From positions 1-51,760 of the forward strand of contig MEQB01000019.1 in assembly GCA_001770015.1 (NCBI GenBank): 51,760 nucleotides of DNA. Reading direction: 5' to 3'. The notes under the pieces were generated by a model. It did not search any database and was not told where the DNA came from. It was given only the letters and a program-made list of their open reading frames with translations. The position numbers and the translations under genes are program-made. The DNA comes from Bdellovibrionales bacterium RIFOXYC1_FULL_37_79 (GTDB lineage Bacteria; Bdellovibrionota; Bacteriovoracia; Bacteriovoracales; Bacteriovoracaceae). This document shows positions 19,887-28,882 of this stretch, piece by piece (position 1 is the first letter of the stretch; the number at the start of each line of letters is the position of its first letter).

Positions 19887-22800
19887 ATGAAAAATACGCA
19901 AATTGACATTAACCATCCCATAGCAATTATCGGGATGGAGTGTTACTACCCGGGTGCTCGTAATTGCCAAGAATACTGGAAGACCATTGTCAATGGGGAT
20001 GTTTTCATTAAAAAAATTGAAGATCTGGCCACTGGCATCCCCCAGATATATGATCCTGACCCCAAGGCATACAACAAAACCAACTCCAATCTCGGAGCAC
20101 TGGTTGATGATATGGAATTCCCATACAAGAAATTCATGGGACTTCCTCCGGTAACAGTTAATACACTTAACAAAATGAGCCGTCTGTCGCTCATGGTTGC
20201 CCAGCAAGCAATTGAAAATGCCAATATTTCAAAAAATTCTCCCACCAATGAAAAAACCTATGTAGTTATCGCCAATAAAGAATATGATGCCCCTCTGGAA
20301 GGCTATGCTGATAGCAGTCTTTATTACCGGCTTAATTATTTAAAAGAAACCATAAGTTTTAAAAACCTTTCTTTCCACCAACAACAGCAACTACTCGAAA
20401 CATTAAATCGCGATTTTTTTAAATTGCATCAGCCGAAATCCCTAGATGAACTGATACATTCAACAGCCCCAGCTTTAGCCGCTAGAATTTCCAAATTCAA
20501 CAATTTTTCAGGGGGAATTACTTCAGTGGATTCCGCCTGTGCCTCTTCATTTTCCGCCATGGATCTTGCCATTAAAAAACTGCGTTCCAAAACATCTGAT
20601 GTAGCAGTGGTGGGAGGCATTGGCAGAATTGTGCCCATGCTTTATGTCTATTGTACCAAGGCACTCACCATGTCAAGCAAGGGAAGTTTTCCTTTTGACG
20701 AGAATGCTGCCGGTTTTGTCTCTGGTGAGGGGGTTGGTTTCTTTGTTTTAAAACGACTGGAAGATGCTTTTTTAGACAACAATAATATTCATGGTATTAT
20801 CAGAGGCATTTCTCCATCCTCTGATGGATCAAAGACCGGTCCCTGGGCCCCATGCTGCCAAGGACAGAAATTAGCAGTCAAAAGAGCATTTAAACAAACT
20901 GATTATTCGTTAAATGATATCCAATATATCGAATGTCATGGAACCGGCACCAAAGTCGGTGATCTTGAAGAAATTCAAGGCATCTGTGAATTATTAGAAG
21001 AACACCCTCATCGTTCTCACGAAATCGCCCTTGGTTCATCGAAAGGAGGTATCGGACATCTTTTAACCGGCGCCGGCATGGCAGGTTTATTCAGGACCCT
21101 GCTCGCCATAAAAAATAAAACCTTACCCCCCACCGCCGGCCTAAAAAAGATCAATTCAAAATTACCACTAAAAGAAAATAAACTATTTATCCCCCCCACC
21201 GCCCTTGACTGGAACCTCCCCATTAATCAACAAACCAGAAAGGCCATGGTCAACTGCTTTGGCTTTGGAGGAACCAATTATAATCTTCAAATAGAAGAAT
21301 ACGATCGTGATTATCACCAGCAATACCTCCAAGATAAATCAAGATATAGTTTTAAAATCAATTCTTATAAAAATATCAACAGGGCCAATTTAAAAAGTTC
21401 ATTTAACGCCCCCATAGCTATTACCGGTATGGGTTTTAACATCCCGGGTGCTTCAACCTACGATCAATTCATAAATAACCTTGAAAACCAAAAAAGTTTT
21501 ATTGCCGAGATGGATTCATCCAGATGGGATAGTTTTATTGGTCAATCAAAGGATCAAAGCAAATGGGTCGCCAGTAACCATAAAGGTGGATTTGTCGATC
21601 TTCCCGATCCTAAAGATACATTTAGATGGAAGATACCCCCCACTACCATCAAACATATCGATCCCAACCAATTCCGACTTTTTCTCGCTGTTGAAGCAGC
21701 TTTGAAGCAGGCAGGACTCATCGGAAAAAAGGAAATATTACAAAACACTTCCATGCTTTGCGGAGTCATTTCCGATTCAGATTTTATGATGAGAGAAGTG
21801 ACCAGTTTGCGATATAATTATTTAAAATATTTCATAGAAAACCAGATTGATTTTATTCCCCTTGAGGATCGCCATAAATTGTTAAATGAATTTTTTCAAG
21901 GCATAAAAAAAGATTTGATCGAATACAATCCTGATAACTCTGTATCGGGCGTAGACTCCATGTTGGGCTCCAGGGTTGCAAAATTTTTTGATATCAAGGG
22001 TGGTTCAACCTCCATCAATTCTCTTTGTACGACCGGACTGGTTGGCATCGATCACGCCTGCAACAGCTTGCGTACCAGAGATTTGGATGCCAGTGTGGTT
22101 TGCGCCTCTAATATGGCCATGAGCGGCCCGGTTTTTTGTATGCATAGCGATCTTAAAATGATGTCACCGGATGGCATGCTTCGACCCTTTGACCGGAACC
22201 GAAACGGAATTGTGCTCGGCGAAGGTGTGGTGGTTTTTGTTTTAAGACGTCTGGAAGATGCTCTTGATCACCATGAAAATATTCTGGCTTTGATTTACAA
22301 CACCGACCTGGCCAACGAAGGATTAAGTAACCAGATGGTAACCACGCATAAACATACCGCCAAACTTTGTTACCAGCGCTGTGTGAATGGACTGATTGAT
22401 CCACCACCGGTTGAATATGTTGAATGCCACGGCGTTGGGCTAGGTGTGGGTGACCAGATCGAAATGGAATCAAGCCTTGAAGTTTATGGAAAAAAACATA
22501 TCACCATAGGCAGTATCAAATCTTCAATTGGGCATCTTAGGGTTGCCTCTTCGCTAGCATCCCTATTAAAAGCGGTAGTAACCCTTAAAGAGAAAAAAAT
22601 ATTTCCAACCATCGGCGTATCAAAGCCTGATCAATATTTACTTGATCACTCATCCAATATCACCCTGGCAACCCAGTCAAGGGATCTGGTGGAAAACACA
22701 CCCTTTGTAGCAGTCAGCTCTATCGGAGTATCTGGAACATGTGGACATTTAATTGCCTCCTCTTATAACCCCCAGGATTGGCAGTTAGACCAATTAAAAG

Positions 22801-25800
22801 ACAATTCCCATAACATCCATCATCCCCAAATCATCTCCGGCATCCCGCACAGCAAGGCCCGACAGATCGCTGAAATTTACCGCCACATCTTTATCCAAAA
22901 CGATTGGCTCAAAAAACGCCTACCGGCCCAAATTGCCAAAAGACAAGAAAAGGCATTAAACAATTTAGAAAGACACACCCCTTCAGAATATTTACATGAA
23001 CTCACCTGCCTGGCCCGCCATTTAAATATTGATAATAAAACCCTGATGGAAATAAATGCACTCAGTAGTGTCGTCACTATTAATTATGGTGAATGCATGG
23101 GATTTGCCTGTCATCGTAATGGGCAAATAATTCATGGAGCCAATTACGACTTTCCATTTCTTACTAAAGAGGAAAATGCCCTTGTTCCTCGTTTTTTACT
23201 GGAATATCAAAGCGAAAATACACTTCCTTTCATTGGCCTTTTCCATGCCGGAAGCATTTTTCCTTTGGGAGGAATCAATACCTCCCAACTGGCCATCACC
23301 TACGCAGCCTCCACTGCCCCGAAAGAACTGGGAGATGGAATCAATATCAACGTTTTTATTCGCAAAATTCTTGAAGAGTGTCACAATATTGCTGATTTTA
23401 AAAAACAACTTGGTAATTTTAACTTTGAAGGATCCTGGGTCATTTTGCTTTCCTCAGGAAAAGAAAATGAAATGATCATGGTAGAAGTATTCAAGGACAA
23501 AAAACAAATCACTCAATCCTTTCAATTATTTCACACCAACCATTTTCAACATCTGCAAGATGATGAATTTAAAATCAGTCCCGACTCTCAAATACGACTG
23601 AGTCGCTTACAGCAATTGCTGGCCTGTTTTGATGCAACTACAGAAATCAATAGTAAAAAAATTTTAAGTGATCGTTTCGATATAACCCGCCAGAAAATCA
23701 CCCTGCACCCCACGCAAAACACTCTCAACCGCTATAACACCGGTGCTTCACTTTTTTTTGATCATAGTAATTTTGCCCTTACCGTCTCGCTGGATACCAT
23801 CCCCGCAGGTGACGGTATATTTAAAAAATACACTTTCAATCCTGCTTCGACTTTAGATCGCTGGATTCCAAGCGCCACGACTATCTTTAAACCAGAAATT
23901 GAAAAAAATATCCACTTTCGCATCTTAGTATTAACACCTTTACCTAATAAAATGACCAAGGAATCCTACCAGCAACTCACCAAACAATTAATCACCCTGA
24001 ATTACGATTATATTGATATTAAACATGATCAACCAACTCAAAAAACCTATGACTTTGTCCTCGATCTTTCCATGTATTGTGACAACATCATTAATCCCTT
24101 CGAATATAATTTCCAATCATATATTGAACACATAAACTTCTATAAAACGTTGTACAAAACAATTATTATTAGCAAAAAAATTATCTCCTGCGGTTTTAAA
24201 GATAATCAAACCCTTGACTTGCACGGAGAAGCTCTCCGGGCCTTTTATTTATCCCTAGAAAAGGACTATCCATCTTTCCAAACCTCTCATATCACCCTGC
24301 CCGTCAATCAAACCTGGAAAAATATTTTAAGTATTTTAACAACCTGTGTTTTATCGAAAAATCTTCCCGTTGTTTTAGAACTTTTCAATAATGATCTGTT
24401 TATCAAAAAATTTATCCTGTCCTATCACAAGGATTTTGTCCCCACCAACAATACCTATTACAACGATACATTTTTAATTACCGGTGGTGCCAGGGGAATT
24501 ACCGCAGAAATCGGGATTGCGCTGGCAAAATTATTCAAGGGACGTTTTATTATAATCGGGCGCAGTGACTTGCCAAAACAAGTATTGGAAATATCAAAAA
24601 ATGATTTTTTAAATGAATCCATTAAAAATCATCCTGAATTAAAACCCAAAGACCATATCGCTCTTTTTGAAAAACATGAACGCAATCTTGAAACTGTCAA
24701 AAACTTAAAACGTTATACCGATTTGGGTGTTAACGTATGCTATGAAAATATTGACCTTTCCCAATCAAACTTATCAGATAAAATCCTGGAAATTCAAAAA
24801 AAGTATGGGACCATTGATCATCTTATTCACGGCGCAGGTGTAGAACATTCCAAAAAGTTTTTTGACAAAAATCTAGAGGATTTCAAAAAGATATACTCCA
24901 GCAAAACCATCAGCACAATTGAACTACTTCGTTCTTTTATTCACATCCCATTAAAAACAATCACATTATTTTCATCAACTTCAGGTATTAATGGAAATAT
25001 CGGACAAACCGATTATAGCTCATGCAACGCAGTTCATTTCCATCTGCCTGCCCATCTTAAGAAATATTTTCCAAACACCCTTATTAAAACGATTGCCTGG
25101 CCTGCATGGGGTGAAACCGGCATGGCCATGCATGATTCGGTTTTTTCCCAAATGTCATCCAACCAAATAAAATTTATCTCAATCGAAGAAGGGGTAAAAT
25201 TTTTTCTTAGTGAGTTTAAAAGCATTGAACCATATAGTTCATGCGTATGCACCAATTCTAGTTTGGATGCCACCACTGCCTTTAACTTTTATCAAAACCA
25301 AGATGAACGACACCTGATCAAGGCCAAAAAAAACTCTACCCGTGCCCTGTCATACGTTGATCATATTATTAGTGATTCTAGTGAACTATTTATCACGCAA
25401 AAAATATTCACCGGCAATGAAGTTTTTTTGCAAGATCATTTAATCGGAGAACGCCCCACGGTCCCCGGAGTGGTTTTAACCGAGATCGTGCTCCAGAATC
25501 TCCACCTCTGGTCAGGTAAATCCATTAAGGACATTGGCATTAAAAGCATTTCTTTTTTATCCCCGACCCAAGTGCCAAACCTCCACTTCGCTATTCCACT
25601 GGTACTCACCACAACTTTAAAAATAAATAACCATGAAAGTATTTCATTTGATATTTCAACCGCCAAATACCGAACCGACGGGCAAATGCTTCTTAAGAGC
25701 AACATAAATTGTCAGGGTGAAGCGTGTCTTTTTCCAAACTTCAACCAAGCCACGCCAACATTTTTTTACACCAAGGACCAGCTTCATAAATTAAAGGAAA

Positions 25801-26243
25801 AACCTTTAAGAACCAAGCATGACTTTTACCATTTACTACACGATAAGTTTCCTGAGAAGCTTGGTTTTTCGTTTCAAAGTTTAGAAAAAGTTCTCTTGAT
25901 AGAAGACCATACGCTGCTAGCAACCGCTAAAACTTTACCCTGTACTGCTTTCGGTCCTGGATTGATTTTTTTTACTGGTGGAGTTTTTGATATTATCAAT
26001 CAATTAATGGTTGAAAACCAATTCCTAACCAGCAAAGAACAAACCTTTATTCCAGGCCATTACTTTGACATCAGCTTTTATAAAATGATCACCCCCGGTG
26101 ACGAATATTTTATTTATCTACACGACATCACTTTAAGCACAGATAAAATTATTTTTTCCGCTGAGATCTTGGATGCCAATCTCGAAAACGTTCTTTTAAT
26201 CAGAAGAGCTGAACATATTAAATATTTAAAGAGGAACATATGA
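19887..26243 (+). CDS. PUFA/polyketide-type megasynthase KS-KS-C45(Ntn)-KR-DH
   Basis: A 2118-residue cytoplasmic multidomain synthase. KS1 (about 10-470): Cys218 in VDSACASS, His351 in HGTGT, Lys386/His391. KS2 (about 507-960), at the chain-length-factor position of Pfa synthases, also keeps Cys714 (NSLCTTG), His848 and His883. Then an Ntn-hydrolase domain of the C45/isopenicillin N acyltransferase type (about 1035-1310): ECMGFACHRNG with Cys1070, GANYDF, HTNHF. Ketoreductase with its structural half (about 1340-1520) and catalytic half (1525-1800): TGGARGIT, Ser1697, Tyr1710, Asn1714. Double-hotdog dehydratase (about 1830-2115): His1851, Asp2035 in FDIINQ. No AT, ACP, enoyl reductase or thioesterase is visible. 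Architecture resembles PfaC KS-CLF joined to PfaA KR-DH. The stop overlaps the next start by ATGA. The product is unknown, possibly an unsaturated or hydroxylated acyl chain moved to an amine or other acceptor. Confidence 0.9.
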   Translation: MKNTQIDINHPIAIIGMECYYPGARNCQEYWKTIVNGDVFIKKIEDLATGIPQIYDPDPKAYNKTNSNLGALVDDMEFPYKKFMGLPPVTVNTLNKMSRLSLMVAQQAIENANISKNSPTNEKTYVVIANKEYDAPLEGYADSSLYYRLNYLKETISFKNLSFHQQQQLLETLNRDFFKLHQPKSLDELIHSTAPALAARISKFNNFSGGITSVDSACASSFSAMDLAIKKLRSKTSDVAVVGGIGRIVPMLYVYCTKALTMSSKGSFPFDENAAGFVSGEGVGFFVLKRLEDAFLDNNNIHGIIRGISPSSDGSKTGPWAPCCQGQKLAVKRAFKQTDYSLNDIQYIECHGTGTKVGDLEEIQGICELLEEHPHRSHEIALGSSKGGIGHLLTGAGMAGLFRTLLAIKNKTLPPTAGLKKINSKLPLKENKLFIPPTALDWNLPINQQTRKAMVNCFGFGGTNYNLQIEEYDRDYHQQYLQDKSRYSFKINSYKNINRANLKSSFNAPIAITGMGFNIPGASTYDQFINNLENQKSFIAEMDSSRWDSFIGQSKDQSKWVASNHKGGFVDLPDPKDTFRWKIPPTTIKHIDPNQFRLFLAVEAALKQAGLIGKKEILQNTSMLCGVISDSDFMMREVTSLRYNYLKYFIENQIDFIPLEDRHKLLNEFFQGIKKDLIEYNPDNSVSGVDSMLGSRVAKFFDIKGGSTSINSLCTTGLVGIDHACNSLRTRDLDASVVCASNMAMSGPVFCMHSDLKMMSPDGMLRPFDRNRNGIVLGEGVVVFVLRRLEDALDHHENILALIYNTDLANEGLSNQMVTTHKHTAKLCYQRCVNGLIDPPPVEYVECHGVGLGVGDQIEMESSLEVYGKKHITIGSIKSSIGHLRVASSLASLLKAVVTLKEKKIFPTIGVSKPDQYLLDHSSNITLATQSRDLVENTPFVAVSSIGVSGTCGHLIASSYNPQDWQLDQLKDNSHNIHHPQIISGIPHSKARQIAEIYRHIFIQNDWLKKRLPAQIAKRQEKALNNLERHTPSEYLHELTCLARHLNIDNKTLMEINALSSVVTINYGECMGFACHRNGQIIHGANYDFPFLTKEENALVPRFLLEYQSENTLPFIGLFHAGSIFPLGGINTSQLAITYAASTAPKELGDGININVFIRKILEECHNIADFKKQLGNFNFEGSWVILLSSGKENEMIMVEVFKDKKQITQSFQLFHTNHFQHLQDDEFKISPDSQIRLSRLQQLLACFDATTEINSKKILSDRFDITRQKITLHPTQNTLNRYNTGASLFFDHSNFALTVSLDTIPAGDGIFKKYTFNPASTLDRWIPSATTIFKPEIEKNIHFRILVLTPLPNKMTKESYQQLTKQLITLNYDYIDIKHDQPTQKTYDFVLDLSMYCDNIINPFEYNFQSYIEHINFYKTLYKTIIISKKIISCGFKDNQTLDLHGEALRAFYLSLEKDYPSFQTSHITLPVNQTWKNILSILTTCVLSKNLPVVLELFNNDLFIKKFILSYHKDFVPTNNTYYNDTFLITGGARGITAEIGIALAKLFKGRFIIIGRSDLPKQVLEISKNDFLNESIKNHPELKPKDHIALFEKHERNLETVKNLKRYTDLGVNVCYENIDLSQSNLSDKILEIQKKYGTIDHLIHGAGVEHSKKFFDKNLEDFKKIYSSKTISTIELLRSFIHIPLKTITLFSSTSGINGNIGQTDYSSCNAVHFHLPAHLKKYFPNTLIKTIAWPAWGETGMAMHDSVFSQMSSNQIKFISIEEGVKFFLSEFKSIEPYSSCVCTNSSLDATTAFNFYQNQDERHLIKAKKNSTRALSYVDHIISDSSELFITQKIFTGNEVFLQDHLIGERPTVPGVVLTEIVLQNLHLWSGKSIKDIGIKSISFLSPTQVPNLHFAIPLVLTTTLKINNHESISFDISTAKYRTDGQMLLKSNINCQGEACLFPNFNQATPTFFYTKDQLHKLKEKPLRTKHDFYHLLHDKFPEKLGFSFQSLEKVLLIEDHTLLATAKTLPCTAFGPGLIFFTGGVFDIINQLMVENQFLTSKEQTFIPGHYFDISFYKMITPGDEYFIYLHDITLSTDKIIFSAEILDANLENVLLIRRAEHIKYLKRNI
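22989..23816 (+). other. embedded C45/IAT-like Ntn-hydrolase domain
   Basis: Residues ~1035-1310 of the megasynthase align by eye with fungal isopenicillin N acyltransferase: nucleophile Cys then a strand and NG, G-x-N-Y/W-D, a strand before G-I-x-x-x-G-x-A, and H-T-N-H. In IAT the Cys becomes the N-terminal nucleophile after self-cleavage. The codon for Cys1070 is TGC at 23094-23096, preceded by Gly-Glu. Confidence 0.78.
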
Positions 26244-26884
26244 GCAGTACAGATCGTAAAAAGCCCCAAGCGACCCTGCTTGGCAAACTGATGGTTTTCT
26301 ATCCGGCCCTGATCATCTTTTTAACCCTCTTTGAATTTATCCATCTAATCATCACTCAAAATATTTATCATTTCTTTATGATCATTTTTATTCTTTATTT
26401 TTTACCGGTTATAACCTTTAGAATACATAATTTACTCTTCCCACTCATTGAAGAAAATACCATTTTTCCTTCTGGAAAATATCCCGCATGGTGGGGAAGC
26501 TTGTATATTCAAAGAATTTATCTTTCGATCCCTCTTTTAGAAAATATCCTGCGCATGCTTCCTGGATTTTATAGTTTTTGGCTTAGACTATGGGGAAGCA
26601 AAGTAGGAAAAAATATTTTTTACGCCACCCAGATGGAAATTTCCGACCGGAGCTTGCTCGAAATTGGAGACTTTGTCATTTTTGGCAATCAATCAGGCTA
26701 CTACAGCCACATACTCTCCCCTACCAAAGATGGGAGGATGCTTCTAATGATCAAAAAAATCACCATAGGAAACAACGTTTTTATCGGGGCATGGAGCACG
26801 GTGGGGCCTGGCATTTCAATTCCGGACAATACCAAAATTCCGCTTAAAAGCAATCTGTATCACCAAACCGATCTACGCTCTTAA
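26240..26884 (+). CDS. membrane-associated left-handed beta-helix acyltransferase
   Basis: A 214-residue protein. Two hydrophobic helices (about 17-37 and 41-60) are followed by a hexapeptide-repeat (LbetaH) fold: GSKVGKNIFYATQMEISDRSLLEIGD, then ITIGNNVFIGAWSTVGPGISIPDNTKI. His in SGYYSHILS is the likely catalytic base. Such enzymes move acetyl or longer acyl groups to hydroxyls or amines of sugars, lipids or carrier-bound products. Its ATG overlaps the synthase stop (ATGA) with GAGG just before, so it is translationally coupled and very likely tailors, transfers or exports the synthase product. It converges on the ACP gene with a 12-base overlap. Confidence 0.78.
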   Translation: MSSTDRKKPQATLLGKLMVFYPALIIFLTLFEFIHLIITQNIYHFFMIIFILYFLPVITFRIHNLLFPLIEENTIFPSGKYPAWWGSLYIQRIYLSIPLLENILRMLPGFYSFWLRLWGSKVGKNIFYATQMEISDRSLLEIGDFVIFGNQSGYYSHILSPTKDGRMLLMIKKITIGNNVFIGAWSTVGPGISIPDNTKIPLKSNLYHQTDLRS

Positions 26885-27382
26885 TAAATATTTGGTAACA
26901 TCATTAATCGTTGGAGTACTGCTTAGGACAAAATTATCCTCAATCTTATGATGGTATTTTTCCTTGAGAATGCTTAAAATTTCAATTTGTTTAACGGTAT
27001 CAATCCCAAGATCAGCTTCCAAATCAAGACCCGGATCAAGCATATCTTTTGGGTATCCGGTGATTTCAGAACAAATATCAGTTACGGTTGCCAAGATACT
27101 ATCAGTGTTTAGTGGTTGTACATCCACCGCCTTAGTTTTTACCAATTCGCCCGTCAAATCAATCGGCTCAACCGGCACTTTAACCATGACCATTTCTTTT
27201 TCCTCAACCGAAACTTCACTTAAATTAAAACCAGAAATCAAAAGATCGGCCACCAGCTCTTTTTGAGCTGATAAAAAATTTTGAAATTCCTTATTCTTGA
27301 TTAACTCATTAAATTTTTCGTTGTTTAAAAAAGTTGCCAACATGGCCATCTCAAATGACCTACTACTTGATGTTTTATTCAT
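26873..27382 (-). CDS. stand-alone Pfa-type acyl carrier protein
   Basis: A 169-residue protein. Residues 1-55 are a helical N-terminal region with no known motif, then a linker, then a carrier domain at about 92-169: ITGYPKDMLDPGLDLEADLGIDTVKQIEIL. This is the form seen in PUFA synthases and related type I PKSs (usually LEADLGIDSIKRVE). The residue at the phosphopantetheine site is Thr129 (codon ACC) instead of Ser. GGGAG six bases before the ATG at 27382 decides the start against two upstream ATGs. It is encoded opposite the synthase, which has no carrier domain of its own, and upstream lies a phosphopantetheinyl transferase, so it is the probable carrier. Confidence 0.85.
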   Translation of the reverse strand: MNKTSSSRSFEMAMLATFLNNEKFNELIKNKEFQNFLSAQKELVADLLISGFNLSEVSVEEKEMVMVKVPVEPIDLTGELVKTKAVDVQPLNTDSILATVTDICSEITGYPKDMLDPGLDLEADLGIDTVKQIEILSILKEKYHHKIEDNFVLSSTPTINDVTKYLLRA

Positions 27383-27607
27383 TTTTTTCTCCCACATAAA
27401 ATGATCTCTATCTTCCAAACATAATTTTTAATGCAAAATTAGAGTATTAGACCAACTCTCTGTCTCGACGCAATTTAACATTCAGCGGAAATAAAACAAC
27501 CTCTTTCATCAATCAGTGTAACTTTTATCATCAGATGATTTTTCGTTATGAGCTTTAAGTATCATCATCAAGACGCTCGAATTGACACGTTGTTTCATGA
27601 GATAACT

Positions 27608-28294
27608 TCAATATGCTTTTGCGGCCGTTAAATAATACTGTAAGTGATTATAAGTGAAGCAGCGGCTATTTAACTGAAAAATTTTATTATCGATTTTATA
27701 TTCACCCGTAAAATCCATTTGACCTACATCATTCTCGAAAAAAACAGTTAGTAATTCTAAAGACGCATTACTTTCAAAATTTCTTGTATCAATACTAAGT
27801 CCTTTACCAATAACCTTGCTCATCGCTTCTTTGGCAGTCCAAAGTAAAGTTATAACCTGGTCCCAATGAATAGGTTTTACCTTTGATATCAATTCTTTTT
27901 CTTTAAGGGTGAAATTATATTTATAAAAAGCGTAGTCCCTCGTAGCAACATATTCTAAATCAATACCCGTATTGTCATGCATATCAAAAGTAGCACAGGC
28001 AAGATCCTGGGAATGCGTGATCGAAACTTGTCCAAGAATATTTTGTTGGTAAAAAAGTCGGGGACGCCCCCTGAATTCCCCTATGGGGTCATTCACCACT
28101 TCCAGCTCTACCGGATTGACATTCTTCATGGCCTTTAGACAGGCCAGCTTACAGGCAATCCTTCCGGCCAAAAAACTCATTTGTTTTTTTTTCACTTGAG
28201 TATTCAAATACCGATGCATTTCTTCAAGACCTAGATAATTCCCTATTTGTACTTCACTAACCTGATTTATAGACACAATGCTCAGATGTTGCAT
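27608..28294 (-). CDS. Sfp-type 4'-phosphopantetheinyl transferase
   Basis: A 228-residue enzyme that moves phosphopantetheine from CoA to a carrier protein. Motifs: RIACKLACLKAM and a GRPRL segment early on, VSITHSQDLACATF, GIDLEYVATRD (Mg-binding GxDxE) and WTAKEAMSKVIGKGL (WxxKEAxxKxxG). Length and order fit the Sfp/PfaE group. GAGG before the ATG is a good ribosome binding site. It lies 225 bases upstream of the ACP gene on the same strand and probably activates that ACP. Confidence 0.9.
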   Translation of the reverse strand: MQHLSIVSINQVSEVQIGNYLGLEEMHRYLNTQVKKKQMSFLAGRIACKLACLKAMKNVNPVELEVVNDPIGEFRGRPRLFYQQNILGQVSITHSQDLACATFDMHDNTGIDLEYVATRDYAFYKYNFTLKEKELISKVKPIHWDQVITLLWTAKEAMSKVIGKGLSIDTRNFESNASLELLTVFFENDVGQMDFTGEYKIDNKIFQLNSRCFTYNHLQYYLTAAKAY

Positions 28295-28453
28295 GGTTCC
28301 TCACTAACTTAAGTCGTTTTAGTACTTATGATTTGATTCGTGAAGTGATATTATTCCCTAATTATAAAAAAAAATCACCAGTACCTAAAAATCCTGACAT
28401 AAATCAAGAATTTTTTGAACAGTGAGAAGAATCCATGTATTTTTTCTTCGACC

Positions 28454-28867
28454 TTATTTAATTTTATTTTTAGCCGATTTTGTTAAAAGCAATGGTTTAG
28501 CTGGAAATCCTTCAATAAATCGCAATTGATCTGGACCTATTATTTGAAATTGATATTTTCCAATTAATTTCTCTTCTTTTAACTTCTCTCTTATTTCTTC
28601 TATCTTTAAATTATAGTGATCAACCGAATAGCTTCCCACTCGAGTGTAATTTATCACTGCAATCAAAATGTTATTTGGCTCTTTTTTTATTTCTTGGATT
28701 TTATATTCTGAAATCAAAATACCATCTTCCAGAACTCCTTCATCCATAAATAATACCGATTGTCCCGACACCATCAGTTCAAAAAAACGATCAATTGTTT
28801 TTGAATAATTGAAATTTTCGTTTGCATAACAAATACCACATACAAGCAAAATCCATAACCATTTCAT
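28454..28867 (-). CDS. small secreted protein, function unknown
   Basis: A 137-residue protein with signal peptide MKWLWILLVCGICYA and a mature part of beta-strand and charged segments ending in a lysine-rich tail. No family is recognised. AAGGAAGTGG precedes the start. It follows the NlpC/P60-like gene by 15 bases on the same strand, so the two are probably one transcript and may be an effector with a helper or inhibitor (inference). Confidence 0.6.
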   Translation of the reverse strand: MKWLWILLVCGICYANENFNYSKTIDRFFELMVSGQSVLFMDEGVLEDGILISEYKIQEIKKEPNNILIAVINYTRVGSYSVDHYNLKIEEIREKLKEEKLIGKYQFQIIGPDQLRFIEGFPAKPLLLTKSAKNKIK

Positions 28868-28882
28868 CTAACCACTTCCTTT

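Noticed and set aside
22153-22473. Open frame on the minus strand inside the synthase gene
   Set aside because: Shadow of KS2: no ribosome binding site, no recognisable domain, and it lies wholly inside a strong gene.
21396-22770. Reading the second KS as a classic chain-length factor
   Set aside because: The Cys, both His and the Lys of a condensing enzyme are all present, so it is listed as KS2.
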